Assembly: GCF_000422545.1 (NCBI RefSeq)
Contig: NZ_KE383873.1
Location: 124,001 to 188,000, forward strand
DNA: 64,000 bases
DNA from: Desulfocurvibacter africanus subsp. africanus DSM 2603
GTDB taxonomy: Bacteria; Desulfobacterota; Desulfovibrionia; Desulfovibrionales; Desulfovibrionaceae
Direction: 5' to 3'
Under the pieces are notes generated by a model, which saw only the letters and a program-made list of their open reading frames with translations, was not told the origin of the DNA and searched no databases. Of the stretch, positions 34,140 to 42,206 are shown piece after piece (positions within the stretch are counted from its first letter, which is position 1; the number at the start of each line of letters is the position of its first letter). Both the position numbers and the translations under genes were made by a program.

Positions 34140-34781
34140 TCAGGTGGAGCTTCCCTCGGGGGGGAACACCAGCGCCAAGCCGTTTCCTGTGGGCTCCAGG
34201 CGGACGACCAGCCCGCAAAGGGCCATCTCCCTGGCTGCCAGGTCGAGCCCGGCCGAATCCGTTTCGAAGCGCACCACGGGCCCCGCGGAGCCCTTTTCGA
34301 TCGTGATCTCGACTTCGGTTTCCTTGAGCGTGGCCAGGAGAGTTTCCATGGCCTCGTATATGGCCATCATGGCCCAGAGCTGACCCAGGCCAGCCAAGAT
34401 CCTCGCTTGCGGCTTGCGCAGCATGAACCGGACCCGGCGCTTGCGGGACAAACGCTCCGCAAGGCACAGGGTCGCACTGGCGGCCTCCCACAGGTCGCAT
34501 TGCGCTTGCGGGCCGTGCTCCGGGGCATGCCCGAGAGTATTCAAGGCTTCGGAGAGGGCCATGCCGCGATCCACCTGCTGGCCGATAGTGGCTATGATGG
34601 ACTTGAATTTATCATGGTGCACGAACTCCGTTTTCATGCCGAGGCCGAAAAGGCTCTTGCGGGCTCCCGCGCCCATGAGGTCGTCCATGAGGCCCGACGA
34701 CTGGTGGATCGTCGCCAGGACATTGAGCAACTCGTGGGAGACCGAGGCGATGAGCGCCCCCATGAAAACGTCTTCACGCAT
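34140..34781 (-). CDS. HisKA-like dimer with degenerate ATPase domain (Spo0B/ChpT-like phosphotransferase candidate)
   Basis: This 213-residue protein begins with a HisKA-like helix containing SVSHELLNVLATIHQSSG, so the His is in an H-box-like context. The remaining 130 residues look like an HATPase-shaped fold (VRFMLRKPQARILAGLGQLW, then ALVFPP at the end) but lack recognisable N, G1, F and G2 boxes. That layout matches the Spo0B/ChpT type of phosphotransferase, which relays phosphate between receivers without ATP. It sits between two single-domain receivers in the operon, exactly where a relay protein would be useful. The alternative is a degenerate kinase. The function is inferred. Confidence 0.65.
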   Translation of the reverse strand: MREDVFMGALIASVSHELLNVLATIHQSSGLMDDLMGAGARKSLFGLGMKTEFVHHDKFKSIIATIGQQVDRGMALSEALNTLGHAPEHGPQAQCDLWEAASATLCLAERLSRKRRVRFMLRKPQARILAGLGQLWAMMAIYEAMETLLATLKETEVEITIEKGSAGPVVRFETDSAGLDLAAREMALCGLVVRLEPTGNGLALVFPPEGSST

Positions 34782-34786
34782 GTAGC

Positions 34787-35182
34787 CTACTCCATATTGC
34801 GCGCCTGGAGCGCGACGTTATAGGCCTCTTCCATCTTTTCGACGAGAGCTTCGATGTCCAGGGGCTTGATCATGTAGTCGAAGGCCCCGAGGCGCATGCC
34901 TTCGATACCGTCGCGCGTGGCGCCCTGGCCCGTAAGCAGGATGACCTGCACCTCGGGGTGCTTGGCCTTGACGTGCCGGAGCACTTCGAGGCCCTTCATG
35001 CCTGGCATGATCACGTCGAGCACAATGATGTTCGGGGTGTCGATCTCCACGGCCTCCAAGGCCTGATCGCCATTGTAGGCCACGCGCGCCGCGATTCCTC
35101 GCAGTTCCAGCCGCTCGGCCAAGGTCGAGACGAACTGCTGCTCGTCATCCACCAGTAAGACCTTCCAAGGTGATCTATCCAT
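34787..35182 (-). CDS. single-domain response regulator
   Basis: This 131-residue CheY-like receiver has VLLVDDEQQFV, phospho-Asp in IIVLDVIMPGMKGLE, ILLTGQG for the switch Thr, and YMIKPLDIEAL for the Lys. It has no output domain. The start overlaps the stop of the membrane histidine kinase by one base, so it is the kinase's most likely direct partner. The phosphotransferase-like gene follows five bases after its stop. It is closely similar to the 153-residue receiver downstream, which suggests duplication within the operon. Confidence 0.9.
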   Translation of the reverse strand: MDRSPWKVLLVDDEQQFVSTLAERLELRGIAARVAYNGDQALEAVEIDTPNIIVLDVIMPGMKGLEVLRHVKAKHPEVQVILLTGQGATRDGIEGMRLGAFDYMIKPLDIEALVEKMEEAYNVALQARNME

Positions 35183-36912
35183 TAACTCCTCTCTTCCAAC
35201 TTGCCCTGCTTGGGCAAGAGCACCGTGAACGTTGTACCCTGGCCCGGAGTGCTCCTGACGTCGATATCGCCGCCCAGGCGCTTGACGATGCCATAGGTGA
35301 TCGACAGGCCCAGGCCAGTGCCTCTGCCTTTCTTCGTCGTGAAGAATGGCTCGAAAATGTGCTCCAAGGTTTCTTTAGGCATGCCGCAGCCGTTATCCTC
35401 GATGGATACCAAAACGTTTTGGCCGCTGTCTTTGCTGGAAATTTGAATTCGCCCTTTGTCGCTCACCGCTGCCAATGCATTGTTGAGGATATTCAGGAAA
35501 ACCTGCTGCAGCTGTCCGCGGTCCGAGGGTATTGTCGACAGGTTAGGATCAAGGTCGAGAATGATCTCGACGTCGCGCGACTCGGCCTCCTTGCGCAGGA
35601 AACTGAGAGTTTCGGCGAGAACCTCGTTTATGCTGAGGAATTCGATGGCGAGTTCCATGCGCCGGGCAAAGCCGAGCATATTATGGGTGATGTCCCGGCA
35701 ACGCTTCACCGCGGCGAGAATGGAATCCGCCAAGCGGGAGTAGCGCTCCTTTTCGGGTCCGTCGGCCTGCCGGTTCAGAAGGTCCTTGAGCAGGCCGGCT
35801 TGCTCGTTGATGATCGCCAGCGGGTTGTTCACTTCGTGGGCCAAGCCGGCGGCCAGCCGGCCGATGGACGAGAGGCGCTGGTTGTGCTCGACTTCACGGA
35901 AGGCGAACTCCCGGCGCTCGTCGCTTTCCTTGAGGTGCTGCACGAGACCTTTGGTAAGGCGGTTGGCCACCAAGAAGATGAGGATCGTGCCGACCACGAA
36001 GATCAGGATGAAATCGCCTCTGACCGCGGACCATGTCTGCAGTGCTCCTACGCGCGACTTGACGGCCATGAGCACTAAGTTCACGTCCGAGAAGTAGGTG
36101 TAGGCCATATAGACGTCCCGGCCCGCCGGGTCGGTGGTATCCACGAGATTGATCTCGTAGCTCTGCGGCGGCAGCGTAAACGGCGCTTGCTTCAGGACGT
36201 CTCCGTAGTAGCGCGAATTGGTCTGCAGCACGCCCTTCTTGTTGAGCAGAAAAGCGTCCGAATCGGACTCGAGGCCCATGGCGGCGATGATCTTGTCGAA
36301 CTGGCTCGTGTCGAGGGTAGTCCTGACGATCCAGAAGCGTCCGTCGTCGCCCAAGCGGCGTACGGCGATGACAATATGCGGAAAGCGCCTGAAGCCCATG
36401 AACACGTCGGAAATATAGATGCCTTTGACCTGGACCAGTTGGAACCAGGCTTCGTTGGAGTAATCGACTCCCTGGAGCGCGTAGGGCCCGGTATAGGAGA
36501 CCTGGACGCCATCATCGCCGATCAGCCCGAGATCGACGAAGCCTTCGGACGTCGATGAGAGCACCTTGAATATGCGTCGCAAGGTGGTCTCGTCAGCAAG
36601 GTCCTCGAAGCCGTAGGCCTGGGCAATGAAGCTCACCTTCGAGGCTCGCTCGGCGAGGTACAGCTCGATGGTGTTCTTGGTCTTGTAGAGCAGCGCGCGC
36701 AGCGGGCTCTGAACCTCACGGCTCAGGGCGGCCTGGAACTCCAGGTAATTGATTGCCCCCATGGCGATGAGCGGGACAATGGCCACGAGAGCCATGATGA
36801 CCACGAACTTGCGGCGCAATACCTTGTAGCGCCTGGGCGCGACGTCCCTGGGGCCATGAAGGTCCGGAGGTGGGGAGGTCTTGATGCCCAACGGGGCGGC
36901 AGCCTTATCCAT
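35182..36912 (-). CDS. membrane sensor histidine kinase with extracytoplasmic dCache-like domain
   Basis: This 576-residue protein has a first membrane helix ([20 protein letters not shown]) and a second ([19 protein letters not shown]). Between them lies an extracytoplasmic sensor of about 260 residues containing [20 protein letters not shown], a dCache-like ligand-binding fold. The cytoplasmic part has H-box [19 protein letters not shown]-box [11 protein letters not shown]1 DNGCGMP and [18 protein letters not shown]. It should phosphorylate the receiver encoded just downstream. The ATG at 36912 overlaps the stop of the NifX-like gene by eight bases and has AAGG upstream. The ligand is unknown; the operon's TauE permease suggests a sulfur oxyanion. 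Confidence 0.88.
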   Translation of the reverse strand: MDKAAAPLGIKTSPPPDLHGPRDVAPRRYKVLRRKFVVIMALVAIVPLIAMGAINYLEFQAALSREVQSPLRALLYKTKNTIELYLAERASKVSFIAQAYGFEDLADETTLRRIFKVLSSTSEGFVDLGLIGDDGVQVSYTGPYALQGVDYSNEAWFQLVQVKGIYISDVFMGFRRFPHIVIAVRRLGDDGRFWIVRTTLDTSQFDKIIAAMGLESDSDAFLLNKKGVLQTNSRYYGDVLKQAPFTLPPQSYEINLVDTTDPAGRDVYMAYTYFSDVNLVLMAVKSRVGALQTWSAVRGDFILIFVVGTILIFLVANRLTKGLVQHLKESDERREFAFREVEHNQRLSSIGRLAAGLAHEVNNPLAIINEQAGLLKDLLNRQADGPEKERYSRLADSILAAVKRCRDITHNMLGFARRMELAIEFLSINEVLAETLSFLRKEAESRDVEIILDLDPNLSTIPSDRGQLQQVFLNILNNALAAVSDKGRIQISSKDSGQNVLVSIEDNGCGMPKETLEHIFEPFFTTKKGRGTGLGLSITYGIVKRLGGDIDVRSTPGQGTTFTVLLPKQGKLEERS

Positions 36913-37261
36913 GGACATCCTTGCGGGCGAAGAGCACGTCGCCGGATTTGGCTTCTCCACGCGTGAATCGCGCGAGCACTTCCTCGAAGGGGCCGGCTAC
37001 GAAATCAAGTACATCGATGCGCTTCCAGCGCAGGTAGTGGTAATATTCCTCCTCGATGGCTCCGCAGATGACGTGAGTGATGCGCTCACGCAGAACATGA
37101 TCGCATATCTCGTCCGCCGAGGGCTGGGCCAACAGGAGAATCTTCCGCTCCAAGGGCTGCCCGTCCCCGCTGAACGCGACGACGAGAATCTCCCCGGCGC
37201 GGTCGAAGCGTGGGTGGACTTCCTCGCGGAATATGGGAATCAGGACTCGCTTTTCGCGCAT
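36905..37261 (-). CDS. NifX/NifB-C-terminal-like (dinitrogenase FeMo-cofactor domain) protein
   Basis: This 118-residue protein has the small RNase H-like fold of the NifX/NafY/DRTGG-type group. FREEVHPRFDRAGEILVVAF resembles the usual 'vs.hFg.A..f.iy' start, and SADEICDHVLRERITHVICG and RKDVHG follow. Some family members bind FeMo-cofactor precursors; many others have no nitrogenase link. There is no nif gene here. In a signalling operon it might be a metal- or ligand-binding regulator. Its stop overlaps the kinase start. It begins 18 bases after the AAA+ gene. Family assignment is moderate. Confidence 0.68.
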   Translation of the reverse strand: MREKRVLIPIFREEVHPRFDRAGEILVVAFSGDGQPLERKILLLAQPSADEICDHVLRERITHVICGAIEEEYYHYLRWKRIDVLDFVAGPFEEVLARFTRGEAKSGDVLFARKDVHG

Positions 37262-37279
37262 GCTCTCTCCCGGCCCCGG

Positions 37280-38515
37280 CTACTTGCCGCCTTTCCCGGC
37301 TGTATGGCCCCGACCGCTCTTGTGCGGGTGCGAGATATCGCCTCGCTGCTTGTGGTGATCGCGGCGTTCGGCGCGGTTGGATGAAAGCACGTGGCTTGGA
37401 AGCTCATCCGAGCCAATGCTCTCTGCGCTGGCGATCATGACCGAGAACTCTACGATATTCTTAAGCTCTCGGACGTTGCCTGGGAAGGGGTATGCGGCCA
37501 GGATGCGCCGAGCTTCGGGCGAGAAGCCCCGCACAACCTTCTTGAGGCGTGAGGCGAAGAGGTCGAGGAAATGCGCCAGGAGAAAATCCATATCCTCGCC
37601 GCGCTCGCGCAACGGCGGCAGGTGAATGCGGGCAACGCCCAGCCGATGATACAGGTCCTCGCGCAGGGCCTTGGCCCGCAGCAGCTCCTCGGGGTCGCGG
37701 TTGGTCGATATGATGAGCCGGACATCCACTTTTTGCCCGGAGGTAGAGCCTGCCGGATGAATGACGCCCTCATCGAGGAAACGCACCAGCCTGGCCTGCT
37801 GCGTTAATGGGAGATCACCGACTTCCGCGATGTAGAGCGTACCGGTGTGCGCGAGTTGGAATTTGCCCTGCAATTCGGTTTTTCCGGCCTGGCCGAACAG
37901 CTCGCTTTCCAGGACATGCTCGGGCAGGGGGCCGCAGGTGGCGGTTATGAAGGGGCCGCGGGAACGCGGCGAGGCCCGGTGAATGGCCAGGGCCACGAGG
38001 TCCTTGCCGGTGCCGGTCTCGCCTGTGACGAGCGTGGGCACGCTCGTTTCCGCCACGGCTTGGACGAGGCGTTTGATGCCTTCCATGCTCGCGCTGCGCG
38101 AGAGGATCTCGCCTCCAGCCAGCACGTTGCGGGTGCGCTCCTCAATCTCTTTGAGGGCGCTCAGGTCCTCCACCACCAACAAACGGCGCGTGTCGCCTCC
38201 CTCCGCGCCGGAAACCCGCAGGGACTTAACACGCACCGGCAGCTTGCGGCGGTAGCGGTCGATGAGGTCGGTGACCATCTCGCTGCCCTGGGGCGTGTCG
38301 CGCAGGGGTAGCCCCAGGTGGAGCACGTGACGGGCCGGCAGGCCGGCGGCCTCGTCACAGCGGTACCCCGTCAGGAGCTCAAGGCTCCTGTTAAGGAAGA
38401 GAACGATCTCTTGCCCATCAATGACCGCCAATCCCATAGGCAGCTCGTCGAACATTTCGGCGAGGTCGAGCCTGCATGGGTCGATTCCGGTCAGCCTGCG
38501 CAACGGTCCCTTCAC
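37280..38515 (-). CDS. degenerate sigma-54-type AAA+ protein with PAS domain
   Basis: This 411-residue protein has an N-terminal PAS domain (about 20-125, MFDELPMGLAVIDGQEI) and a sigma-54 AAA+ domain (about 145-370). Walker A is intact (GETGTGKDLVALAIHRAS), as are ARIHLPPLRERGEDM and YPFPGNVRELKNI. The sigma-54 contact loop GAFTGA is missing: ELFGQAGKTELQGKFQLA shows it deleted. Walker B reads LYIAEVG, so the usual Asp is Ala. There is no C-terminal Fis helix-turn-helix, only a basic tail (HHKQRGDISHPHKSGRG). It cannot act as a normal activator. It may instead be a regulator of the divergent activator or of the kinases. It is in the TauE operon. Confidence 0.83.
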   Translation of the reverse strand: MKGPLRRLTGIDPCRLDLAEMFDELPMGLAVIDGQEIVLFLNRSLELLTGYRCDEAAGLPARHVLHLGLPLRDTPQGSEMVTDLIDRYRRKLPVRVKSLRVSGAEGGDTRRLLVVEDLSALKEIEERTRNVLAGGEILSRSASMEGIKRLVQAVAETSVPTLVTGETGTGKDLVALAIHRASPRSRGPFITATCGPLPEHVLESELFGQAGKTELQGKFQLAHTGTLYIAEVGDLPLTQQARLVRFLDEGVIHPAGSTSGQKVDVRLIISTNRDPEELLRAKALREDLYHRLGVARIHLPPLRERGEDMDFLLAHFLDLFASRLKKVVRGFSPEARRILAAYPFPGNVRELKNIVEFSVMIASAESIGSDELPSHVLSSNRAERRDHHKQRGDISHPHKSGRGHTAGKGGK

Positions 38516-38541
38516 AATGCCTCCTGCACCGGCCCACTAGG

Positions 38542-39006
38542 CTAGTGCGCCCCGCCGCCTACGATACCAGAGGCAGCAAACGCCAGGATCAGGATCTCGG
38601 CAATAGCGATTCCAAAGTAGAGGAAGTCCTTCTTCTTGGCATAGGCGATCGCGAGCGGGATGAAGCAAACGAGGGTCATGCCCGCCAGGATGGCGATGCC
38701 CAGGAAGTTAATGAAATCCCCATGGGTTATCAGGGTCAGCCAGCCCCAACCGTTCGGGACGTTGCCTTCGCGCAGGTAGGTTCCCACCGACTGGGACCAT
38801 AGCTCGATTACCTTTGGGATAGGCAGGTAGAGGTCAAGCAGGCCAAAAACGTAGATGGCGTAGGTCACGGCCATGAGCGCCAGGGAGCCCCAGCATCCGT
38901 AGAAGAGCAGGTTGGCGTAGGTGATCTGTTCCGGCGATGCCTTGGTTGAGTCTGCCATGACTGTCTCTCTTCCCTTGGTATCTATGTTTTTCTTGATGGT
39001 GGTCAT
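38542..39006 (-). CDS. small membrane protein, possibly DUF1634-like
   Basis: This 154-residue protein has three predicted membrane segments: LFYGCWGSLALMAVTYAIYVF, FINFLGIAILAGMTLVCFIPL and FGIAIAEILILAFAASGIVG. The D-x-x-x-F-x pattern after the second helix recalls DUF1634 proteins, which often sit next to TauE/SafE permeases, but I cannot confirm it. The N-terminus is soluble and charged. AAGGAG lies seven bases before the ATG at 39006. It is 19 bases downstream of the TauE-like gene, so it probably forms part of the same transporter. Confidence 0.65.
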   Translation of the reverse strand: MTTIKKNIDTKGRETVMADSTKASPEQITYANLLFYGCWGSLALMAVTYAIYVFGLLDLYLPIPKVIELWSQSVGTYLREGNVPNGWGWLTLITHGDFINFLGIAILAGMTLVCFIPLAIAYAKKKDFLYFGIAIAEILILAFAASGIVGGGAH

Positions 39007-39025
39007 GTCTTCGCTCCTTGCTGTT

Positions 39026-40021
39026 CTAGATCCCGAGTCCCTTCAAAAGCGCCTTGCCGCCGGCGAAGAAGAGCACACCGATGACCAGGTAGCGGATCAT
39101 CTTCGGCTTGGCCACGGCCAGGATGCGCACTCCCGTGAAGGAGCCGAGCATGAGGCCGACAATGGACGGAATGGCCATGAGCGGGATGACGCAGCCTTGG
39201 TTCAGGTAGACCCAGGCCGCGGAGGTGTCGGTGATGGACAGCAGGAATTTGGAGGTGCCCACGGCGACCTTGAGCGGAGCGCCCATGAGTATGTTGAGCA
39301 CCGGGACGTTGGCCCAGCCGGCGCCCAGGCCGAACATGCCGGCCATGATGCCGATGATGATGAACATCAGCAGGCCCGGCAGGGTGCGGTGCGTCTTCCA
39401 ATCGATGTTCTCGCCGGTGGAAGCGTCGAAGTACACGCCGTTGAGTCCCAGGGCCGCGCCTACGGCGTCCTGCTTGGTGACCACCGGGCGGATAACGTTC
39501 TTGGAGGTCAGCAGGAGCACGGCGATGAACAGGATTGTCGTGCCCAGGGCGATTTGCACGATATTGGTGGGCAGGGCCAGACCAATCATGGCGCCGACGA
39601 TGGCGCAGCTGGAAGCGATGAGCGCCACGGGCAGGGCCAGACGCAGGCTGGCCAGGTTGCGCTTGAGCAGACCGGGGCCGGCGGCCAGGGCGCCGGCCAG
39701 GGCCACGAGCAGGCCCGCGCCGCGCACGAAGTCGAGATGGAAGGGGAAGAAGCCGCTCACCAGGGGCACGTAGAGCACGCCTCCACCCACGCCGGCGAGC
39801 ACGGCGATAACACCCAGGCCGAAACAGAAAAACAGGAGAATGGCAGGCCATTGCCACCATGGCCCGCCTTCGGGGGCGCCGGCGGCCACGGCCGCATTGG
39901 AAATGGCCTGCTGGCCTTCAGGCATCGAGGCGAAAGCCACGAAAGCCAGGACGAGGACCAGGCCGGCCGCTGCTGCCATGAAGATCATGAGCTTCTTGGC
40001 TGAGGGTGGGGATACGCGCAT
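39026..40021 (-). CDS. TauE/SafE-family sulfite/sulfonate exporter
   Basis: This 331-residue permease has about eight to nine membrane helices. It has the family glycine motif GLGVIAVLAGVGGGVLYVPL and a second repeat motif IGIMAGMFGLGAGWANVPVL. The cytoplasmic loop (STGENIDWKTHRT) is longer than usual, and TKQDAVGAALGLNGVYFDAS lies within it. Members export sulfite, sulfoacetate or other small anions, or import sulfur compounds. The ATG at 40021 has AGGAG eleven bases upstream; a longer frame from 40057 (GTG) exists. It is the first gene of the nine-gene operon, behind a candidate sigma-54 promoter. Confidence 0.88.
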   Translation of the reverse strand: MRVSPPSAKKLMIFMAAAAGLVLVLAFVAFASMPEGQQAISNAAVAAGAPEGGPWWQWPAILLFFCFGLGVIAVLAGVGGGVLYVPLVSGFFPFHLDFVRGAGLLVALAGALAAGPGLLKRNLASLRLALPVALIASSCAIVGAMIGLALPTNIVQIALGTTILFIAVLLLTSKNVIRPVVTKQDAVGAALGLNGVYFDASTGENIDWKTHRTLPGLLMFIIIGIMAGMFGLGAGWANVPVLNILMGAPLKVAVGTSKFLLSITDTSAAWVYLNQGCVIPLMAIPSIVGLMLGSFTGVRILAVAKPKMIRYLVIGVLFFAGGKALLKGLGI

Positions 40022-40172
40022 CTTGATCAATACTCCTTGCCGTTGAATTTCGTTCACGCGCCTTGAGCGTCAGAACGGCAAAACCCTGCCGCTCATGCGC
40101 TCACCAAGTCCGTCTCCGCCGATCGCAAGCGGTCGGAAACACCAAGCGCTTGCGCCATTTTGTCTCGTAAGG

Positions 40173-40188
40173 AACAAGATGCGTGCCA
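40173..40188 (-). promoter_or_regulatory. candidate sigma-54 promoter for the TauE operon
   Basis: On the minus strand the sequence TGGCAC-GCATC-TTGTT has the -24 TGGCAC and the correct spacing to the -12 TTG; only the usual GC is replaced by GT. It lies about 150 bases upstream of the TauE ATG (40021), with activator-site candidates behind it. Confidence 0.65.
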
Positions 40189-40253
40189 TCGTGAAAATCC
40201 GCACATACCGGGTGTTGACGTAAATATCCGGCGAGGCTATAGGCAAATGTATG

Positions 40254-40285
40254 CCGCCTTGCGGCAAGTTTTTGCCGCAAGGCGG
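40254..40285. promoter_or_regulatory. perfect 14-bp inverted repeat, candidate activator site (UAS)
   Basis: Arms at 40254-40267 and 40272-40285 are perfectly complementary with a 4-base spacer. Each arm contains a near-palindrome (TTGCGGCAA and TTGCCGCAA), like paired regulator half-sites. It lies about 66-97 bases behind the -24 element of the TauE promoter, where enhancer-binding proteins normally bind, and about 104 bases before the divergent activator gene. There is no T-run, so it is not a terminator. Confidence 0.6.
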
Positions 40286-40388
40286 AAAAGGCTAGGCGCG
40301 TGCTGATTAACTACGACTTTGCCCGGTTCAAATTGCAACGCTAAAACGCACCTGCTGCCAAGGCTCTTTTAGCTCGATTTGGAAAAAT

Positions 40389-41465
40389 ATGCTGATAAGA
40401 AAGATACTTGAAGATTCTTCAGGCGATCAGTCGGATCTCTCCGATAGCGGCAATTTTTTGCCAAGCGATGAGATGGAAGATGTCATGGATCTGTCCGGCG
40501 GGCGTATCGCCTTTCTGTTTCGCTCGCCGTCCATGCGCGCTCTGCGGAGCATCGCCGCCCAGGTCGCCGGTTCCGACGCGCCCGTGCTCATTTATGGTGA
40601 ATCAGGAACGGGCAAGGAACTGTTCGCTCGCTTCATTCACGAGTTGTCCGGTCGCAAGGAGCGGCCTTTCGTCCCGGTGAACTGTGGCGTGCTCAAGGGC
40701 GAGCTTTTTGCCGACAAGTTTTTCGGTCACGAAGCCGGGGCCTATACCGGCGCCAACCGGCCGAAAAAGGGAAGCTTCGAACTTGCCGAGGACGGCACGC
40801 TCTTCCTGGACGAAGTCGGTGAGATTCCAGCCACCAATCAGGTGGACTTCCTGCGCGTGCTGGAGGAGAAGCGCTTCAAACGCCTGGGCGGGGAGCGGGA
40901 CATACCTTTCGGCGCGCGCATCGTGGCGGCAACCAACCGCTTCCTTCCGGATATGCTCCGCGAGGGGCACTTTCGGGCTGACCTTTACTATCGGCTCAAC
41001 GTAGTGCCCATTGAGCTGCCGCCATTGCGCGAGCGGCGCGAGGATGTCGGCCTGTTGGCCGAGCATTTCCTGGAATTTTTTGGCCACCGCTACCACAAGA
41101 AAGATCTCGCGCTGGCCCCGGACACGCGCAAGGTTCTCGAACACTACTCCTGGCCGGGCAATGTCCGCGAACTCAAGAACCTTATCGAGCGGCTCGTGCT
41201 CCTGACCCAGGGCGGTACAATCCATCCACGGAACCTGCCCCTGCATATGGAGATGGAAGTCGCCTGCGTTCCGGAGCCGAATGCGCCGGCCTGTCTAACC
41301 CTCGACGCCGCGGTCAAGGAGGCCGAAATCCGCGCCATTCACCGCGCCTACCGCGCGGCCAACGGCAATAAAGCCCGGACCGCCGAAATCCTCCAAATCA
41401 GCCCGCGAACCTTGCGCTATAAGCTGGCCCTTTACGGCTTGCGCTTATATTCTCACCTGGGCTGA
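40389..41465 (+). CDS. sigma-54-dependent activator without receiver (orphan)
   Basis: This 358-residue protein has only a short N-terminal segment (about 45 residues, acidic) before the AAA+ domain. Walker A is IYGESGTGKELFARFIHELS, the sigma-54 loop reads GAYTGA (a common variant of GAFTGA), and Walker B is LFLDEVGEI. The C-terminal Fis-type HTH reads NKARTAEILQISPRTLRYKL. Without a receiver it resembles PspF and should be controlled by a partner protein. It is divergent from the TauE operon, with the sigma-54 promoter and UAS between them, so it is the prime candidate regulator. The degenerate AAA+ protein in that operon may be its partner. Confidence 0.92.
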   Translation: MLIRKILEDSSGDQSDLSDSGNFLPSDEMEDVMDLSGGRIAFLFRSPSMRALRSIAAQVAGSDAPVLIYGESGTGKELFARFIHELSGRKERPFVPVNCGVLKGELFADKFFGHEAGAYTGANRPKKGSFELAEDGTLFLDEVGEIPATNQVDFLRVLEEKRFKRLGGERDIPFGARIVAATNRFLPDMLREGHFRADLYYRLNVVPIELPPLRERREDVGLLAEHFLEFFGHRYHKKDLALAPDTRKVLEHYSWPGNVRELKNLIERLVLLTQGGTIHPRNLPLHMEMEVACVPEPNAPACLTLDAAVKEAEIRAIHRAYRAANGNKARTAEILQISPRTLRYKLALYGLRLYSHLG

Positions 41466-41888
41466 TGCAACTAGGCAGCCGGGGCTTTGTTACTGCAACC
41501 TCTTCCTCCTGACTCTCGGGCCACAATCTTTCTCAACCGCAAGTGAGCGAGCCCGCCAGGGACAGCTTCCCGGGATTACGCGCCTAGGAACGCGCAATCC
41601 CGGGGTAGCTCTGGTTTAAAGTTCGGCGCATGCGTTAAGCTATTCGAGTCCTGCACTAGCGCGGTCATGAACGCGAGTAACCTCGATCAAAGGAGGATAT
41701 GAGCACCACTGTCTATTTAATGTTGGATAGATCCTCTCGTTTGGCTGTGCTAGTTGGCAAAAAATATAAGCGGGTACTTCCCTAGCAGAGTGTTTTGTGT
41801 TATGTGCTAGGGCATAGAACTGAACGAGTAGATGCCTGTCTTGGCATAAAGCCTATCGTATCGTGGATTATTACCCGCAGGAGCCATC
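41466..41888. other. intergenic gap with hairpin and possible mini-ORF
   Basis: No convincing gene of normal size is present. An imperfect 14-bp hairpin lies at 41569-41604 (arms with one mismatch); it has no T-run and may act as a weak terminator. A 28-codon ORF (41699-41785, MSTTVYLMLDRSSRLAVLVG...) has a strong AGGAGG, but only two bases from the ATG, so I doubt it. The rest is promoter-like and moderately AT-rich. Confidence 0.5.
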
Positions 41889-42086
41889 GTGCACTCTGTC
41901 AAGCCTTGCCCTGTCTGCAGTTCCACGAATATTGACGCTTGCTCGAATCAGATCATCTGTAGGGCCTGCCTGTTCGTCACTTCGCCGGAATATTGGGATC
42001 GCTTGCCCCGGTGGATCGATATTCTGAAATCTTCGCTGCCCGTGCGCAAGAGGAAGGGGCGAGAGAAGGAATTATTACCGCTGTGA
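41889..42086 (+). CDS. small zinc-ribbon protein, 65 aa
   Basis: This short protein has the sequence CPVCSSTNIDACSNQIICRACLF, giving two CxxC pairs with a further Cys between them, a zinc-ribbon or Lar/YacG-like knuckle. The C-terminal half is basic (LPVRKRKGREKELL) and might contact nucleic acid or protein. The GTG start is seven bases after AGGAG. It is isolated, between the orphan sigma-54 activator and the convergent polyamine transporter operon. The function is unknown, and existence as a real gene rests on the motif and the ribosome binding site. Confidence 0.55.
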   Translation: MHSVKPCPVCSSTNIDACSNQIICRACLFVTSPEYWDRLPRWIDILKSSLPVRKRKGREKELLPL

Positions 42087-42206
42087 CTTGTACCGGGTTC
42101 TGTCATTGTGCCGGCTGCAAGTTGCAACTTTCAACCCGCCCAGTACGGCTTCGATGTTGTTTCAACGCGTGTTGTACTGATTCGAAGCCGCAATTTCTTT
42201 CCTAGT

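Noticed and set aside
36905-37261. A nitrogen-fixation role for the NifX-like gene
   Set aside because: No nif genes or nitrogenase context; the family is wider than nitrogen fixation.
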